From Ruegeria arenilitoris (GTDB lineage Bacteria; Pseudomonadota; Alphaproteobacteria; Rhodobacterales; Rhodobacteraceae), in the NCBI RefSeq assembly GCF_013030985.1, contig NZ_WPYP01000007.1, positions 62,001 through 126,000 on the forward strand: 64,000 bases of DNA. The letters run 5' to 3'. The position numbers and the translations under genes are program-made. How positions within the stretch are numbered: the first letter of the stretch is position 1; each line of letters opens with the position of its first letter. This document shows, piece after piece, positions 62,601 through 64,000 of this stretch. The notes beneath the pieces are model-generated. The model searched no databases, was not told the origin of the DNA, and worked only from the letters and a program-made list of their open reading frames with translations.

Positions 62601-63948
62601 CCTGAGCCAGCACCGCGATATCGCCACTGTTGGACAGTGAACCCGACACATTTACGGCTTCGATACCTCTGGCCCGCGCATCTACCGCGCCTTCTGCCAC
62701 GGCAAGCAATGTGCCGGAATTCGTCACCGCCCCGCCAATATCCGAGAAATCCAAAGCGTCCACTGCCGCGTCACCGGTGGTTGCGGCGGCCTTCACATCG
62801 ACCGATCCGCTGTTGGTGACGGTTCCGGCAGACAGCACATTTCCGACATCAAACCCGTCCGCAGAGGCTTGATGGCCGGTCGCGCGACCAAAGATTGCCC
62901 CGGCATTGGTCGCGCTGCCGGTAATCCCCGCACCGCTGAAAATCTCGATCACATCAAAAGACGCGCTGCCTCCCGAGGCTGTTACGTCAATCGTCAGTGC
63001 TCCGCTATTCTCGAAGCTGCCCGACAGGCCCAGCAACTCGATCGCATCTCCGCCGGCATGGGTGTTGCCTTGAACCTGAACACGGACCGCGCCGGTATTG
63101 GTCAGGCTTCCCAAAAGGTCGTTGATCTCAATACCATCTGCGGCGGCTGCCCCGGCCAGGCTGGTTGCGCTGACAGTGATCGGGCCCGAGTTGTTGACCT
63201 GACCGCTGACCTGATCAATCTGCATACCGTCACTGTTTGCCGAAAAACCGCTGGTGGACGTCGTGACATTGATCGAACCCGTATTCTCCAACGTCCCGTC
63301 CACGCGCGTCGATCTGATGCCATCGGCAACTGCCCGGTCGCGTGTATCCACGCTCACGTCGAGCGTGCCCGAGTTGGAGACGGAGCCTACGATGTTGCCG
63401 GTCAAAATGCCGTAGGCCGTACCAAAGGTTAGCGCGGAATTCGCGATGTTGATCGTGCCGGTATTCTGAACTGAACCCAATACCTGACCCTGAACCTGAA
63501 TGCCCCGAAGGTCGGCGCTGTCGCCGGCAGACGCGCCCATCGTGATCGTGCCCGAATTCAGGATCGTGCCGGACAGGTCCGTATTGATGTTGATCGCCGC
63601 CCGTGTCCGGTTGGTCCCCTCTGCCGAGGACAACTGCCCGTCATTGGTCAGGGTGCTTGTGTATTCCGGAAGGACGAACACAACCAGACCCGACCCGGAA
63701 AAAGGGTTTACGTCGATCGATCCGGTGTCTGTGATGGTCAGGTCTTCATCCACGACACTGACGAACGGGATGGTCCGGGCGGTATCAATCACCTCGGCAT
63801 GTCCCGAGGCGGCTGAAACGGCAACCACTGACACCGAACTCAGCAAAAGCGAGGGCGCAATACTCGCTACTCTACCTTTCCACTTAGTCAAACGCCCCCC
63901 GCGCGCGAACGCACGAGCTCTTTGCTCGGTCTGCATGAAATTCTGCCC
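59605..63948 (-). CDS. Giant repeat autotransporter (type Va secretion)
   Basis: About 1447 residues from the ATG at 63948, which follows GGAG; the open frame starts at a TTG at 63981. A long signal peptide (RVASIAPSLLLSSVSVVAVSAASGHAEV) precedes a passenger of about 29 imperfect repeats of about 31 residues. Each repeat has a core like GSVSNSGTIxVxA followed by GIxxxDVxG, a pattern that makes a beta-solenoid. The last 280 residues are an autotransporter beta-barrel (GLRYGFGASYLRNNG, FADLSFGLGYGDLDHD, ending in WASYEWRF, a terminal Phe as BAM needs). It should place the passenger on the cell surface as an adhesin-like fibre; function unproven. Confidence 0.92.
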   Translation of the reverse strand, partial: GQNFMQTEQRARAFARGGRLTKWKGRVASIAPSLLLSSVSVVAVSAASGHAEVIDTARTIPFVSVVDEDLTITDTGSIDVNPFSGSGLVVFVLPEYTSTLTNDGQLSSAEGTNRTRAAININTDLSGTILNSGTITMGASAGDSADLRGIQVQGQVLGSVQNTGTINIANSALTFGTAYGILTGNIVGSVSNSGTLDVSVDTRDRAVADGIRSTRVDGTLENTGSINVTTSTSGFSANSDGMQIDQVSGQVNNSGPITVSATSLAGAAAADGIEINDLLGSLTNTGAVRVQVQGNTHAGGDAIELLGLSGSFENSGALTIDVTASGGSASFDVIEIFSGAGITGSATNAGAIFGRATGHQASADGFDVGNVLSAGTVTNSGSVDVKAAATTGDAAVDALDFSDIGGAVTNSGTLLAVAEGAVDARARGIEAVNVSGSLSNSGDIAVLAQAATGRAIATGIQVDDVSGSVVNAGALSVSAVSTVGGIATGIEAGDLAGTLSNSGDMVVAATGRSPDAQGIVVQDIAASGALNNTGAIVASAQNASTGEAYGIVTQNIDGQLSNSGALTLTVTADDHATIYGIEARNVAGSFINSGTISINAQGSSIEVDGMRLSHIAGSVSNSGSIFIQSNGSDARVEGISVADVAGQLQNSGNIDINVTNATQAMTRAIDVGSVSGQFSNSGNLTVAANATSYALADGIKTHGISGTFENSGSIVVQATGYTSAVAHGVNVADVTGQVTNTGSISVNATGEYAQAGGIQVYDVSGAFDNAGAISVQIAGTTSAYAAGIEVFNDISGRFDNSGSIVVSASNDGSSSARAAGIQLGLVDANATFSNSGTIAVSTESVGSFGVSASGISGDEVNGAFTNAGDIVVSAQNGPGFFAEAYGIELSNVSDTGSVSNSGAIQVWLDADGGYEALAQGIKTDDIFTAGSYANSGAVMVTANTTGVSNALAFGVVTSDIGGFLENSGSIRVSATGDASVRAYGLSMDELSTGAEVTHSGTINVTATGAEVKDGGQVESGPTSPETVAYGLFIETARGTANITGDISVASSGESYAVFLGDGGGTLNVETSADIKGTIRVSDHDVNLMHVGGRIVYHFQDDDVTSGTFTTAVTSASQGWFVDGEGGAAPVYASFDATEVQPNTNQAFEVAGLTYYLARQLDSGDGGNINGDRVVLSTKGTGPIEGFRPYFLVSGSQSDGTASGSSAALSSNMWSVSAGVTRDLGTGLRYGFGASYLRNNGTFGGSSFDTSGVFISGIVAQNFGFADLSFGLGYGDLDHDETRSGDATTDADYSSDMITALVAAERDFALVNGAILTPRASFMYGEQDLDGYTETGSSANATVGDRTVTFSETRIGGAYSTVVGGGSLSASLAAVHRDADAPSVVDVAIFGNTLALASGGSGTDTFGEIGLSYEKAFDHGGNLRLEARSTLGADISTQAAWASYEWRF

Positions 63949-64000
63949 CATCCGGCTGTTCTCCGTTCCCCGGATCCGCAAGGTTGTTTCCCCAGCGTCA

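Noticed and set aside
59605-63948. Possible satellite or CRISPR-like DNA repeat in the autotransporter
   Set aside because: The periodicity is at protein level within one open frame with many synonymous and non-synonymous changes, so it is a coding repeat.

Overview
The window looks like chromosome of a marine roseobacter-type alphaproteobacterium (Rhodobacteraceae). Evidence: high-GC coding with strong third-position G/C; a C4-pathway ALA synthase (HemA); alphaproteobacterial proteins such as UPF0262 and DUF2948; and the housekeeping order murA-DUF2948-...-hisD-...-UPF0262-phosphatase-...-infA-maf-RNase E/G-yacG. The genus cannot be fixed from the sequence alone.

Layout. (1) 1-6030 is a more AT-rich accessory block ending at the 3' end of a tRNA-Phe gene. 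It holds a large partial protein with a DUF1232-like segment, a C5-cytosine methyltransferase, a Vsr endonuclease and a DUF3883 protein with a PD-(D/E)xK-like signature; it reads as a DNA-modification/defence island cut by the left edge. (2) 6032-16404 is a conserved core, almost all on the minus strand (yacG, RNase E/G-like, maf, infA, nitrilase, acetyltransferases, phosphatase, UPF0262, glycosyltransferase, hisD, DUF2948, murA), closed by tRNA-Thr. (3) 16405-17866 holds a lone PLD-like gene beside tRNA-Thr. (4) 17867-47567 is a near-contiguous denitrification superoperon region: a Crp/Fnr regulator and hemA, then norCBQDEF and nnrS on the minus strand, then nirS, a NirT-type multihaem fusion, a cupredoxin, nirECF-DL-GHJN, a small membrane protein, and a nos cluster (DUF2946-like, nosR Z D F Y L X) on the plus strand. 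(5) 47598-50461: tRNA-Ser, an acyl-CoA ligase relic and a GMC oxidoreductase. (6) 50668-59098: a FecR/CHASE2-cyclase pair, a vitamin B6-related group (pdxJ, PNPOx-like, MocR regulator) and a secreted DUF3604 protein. (7) 59605-63948: a giant autotransporter made of about 29 short repeats.

How the genes work together. NirS reduces nitrite to NO, NorCB reduces NO to N2O and NosZ reduces N2O to N2. NirE/C/F/DL/G/H/J/N make and deliver haem d1, NosR/D/F/Y/L/X mature and energise NosZ, NorQD/E/F support NorCB, HemA feeds haem synthesis, and NnrS is linked to NO handling. Six TTGAC-N4-GTCAA-like sites sit in front of hemA, norC, nnrS, nirS, nirE and the nos leader gene, so one Crp/Fnr-family NO or oxygen sensor probably controls the whole region; the regulator at 17867-18601 is a candidate. 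No nitrate reductase is present in the window.
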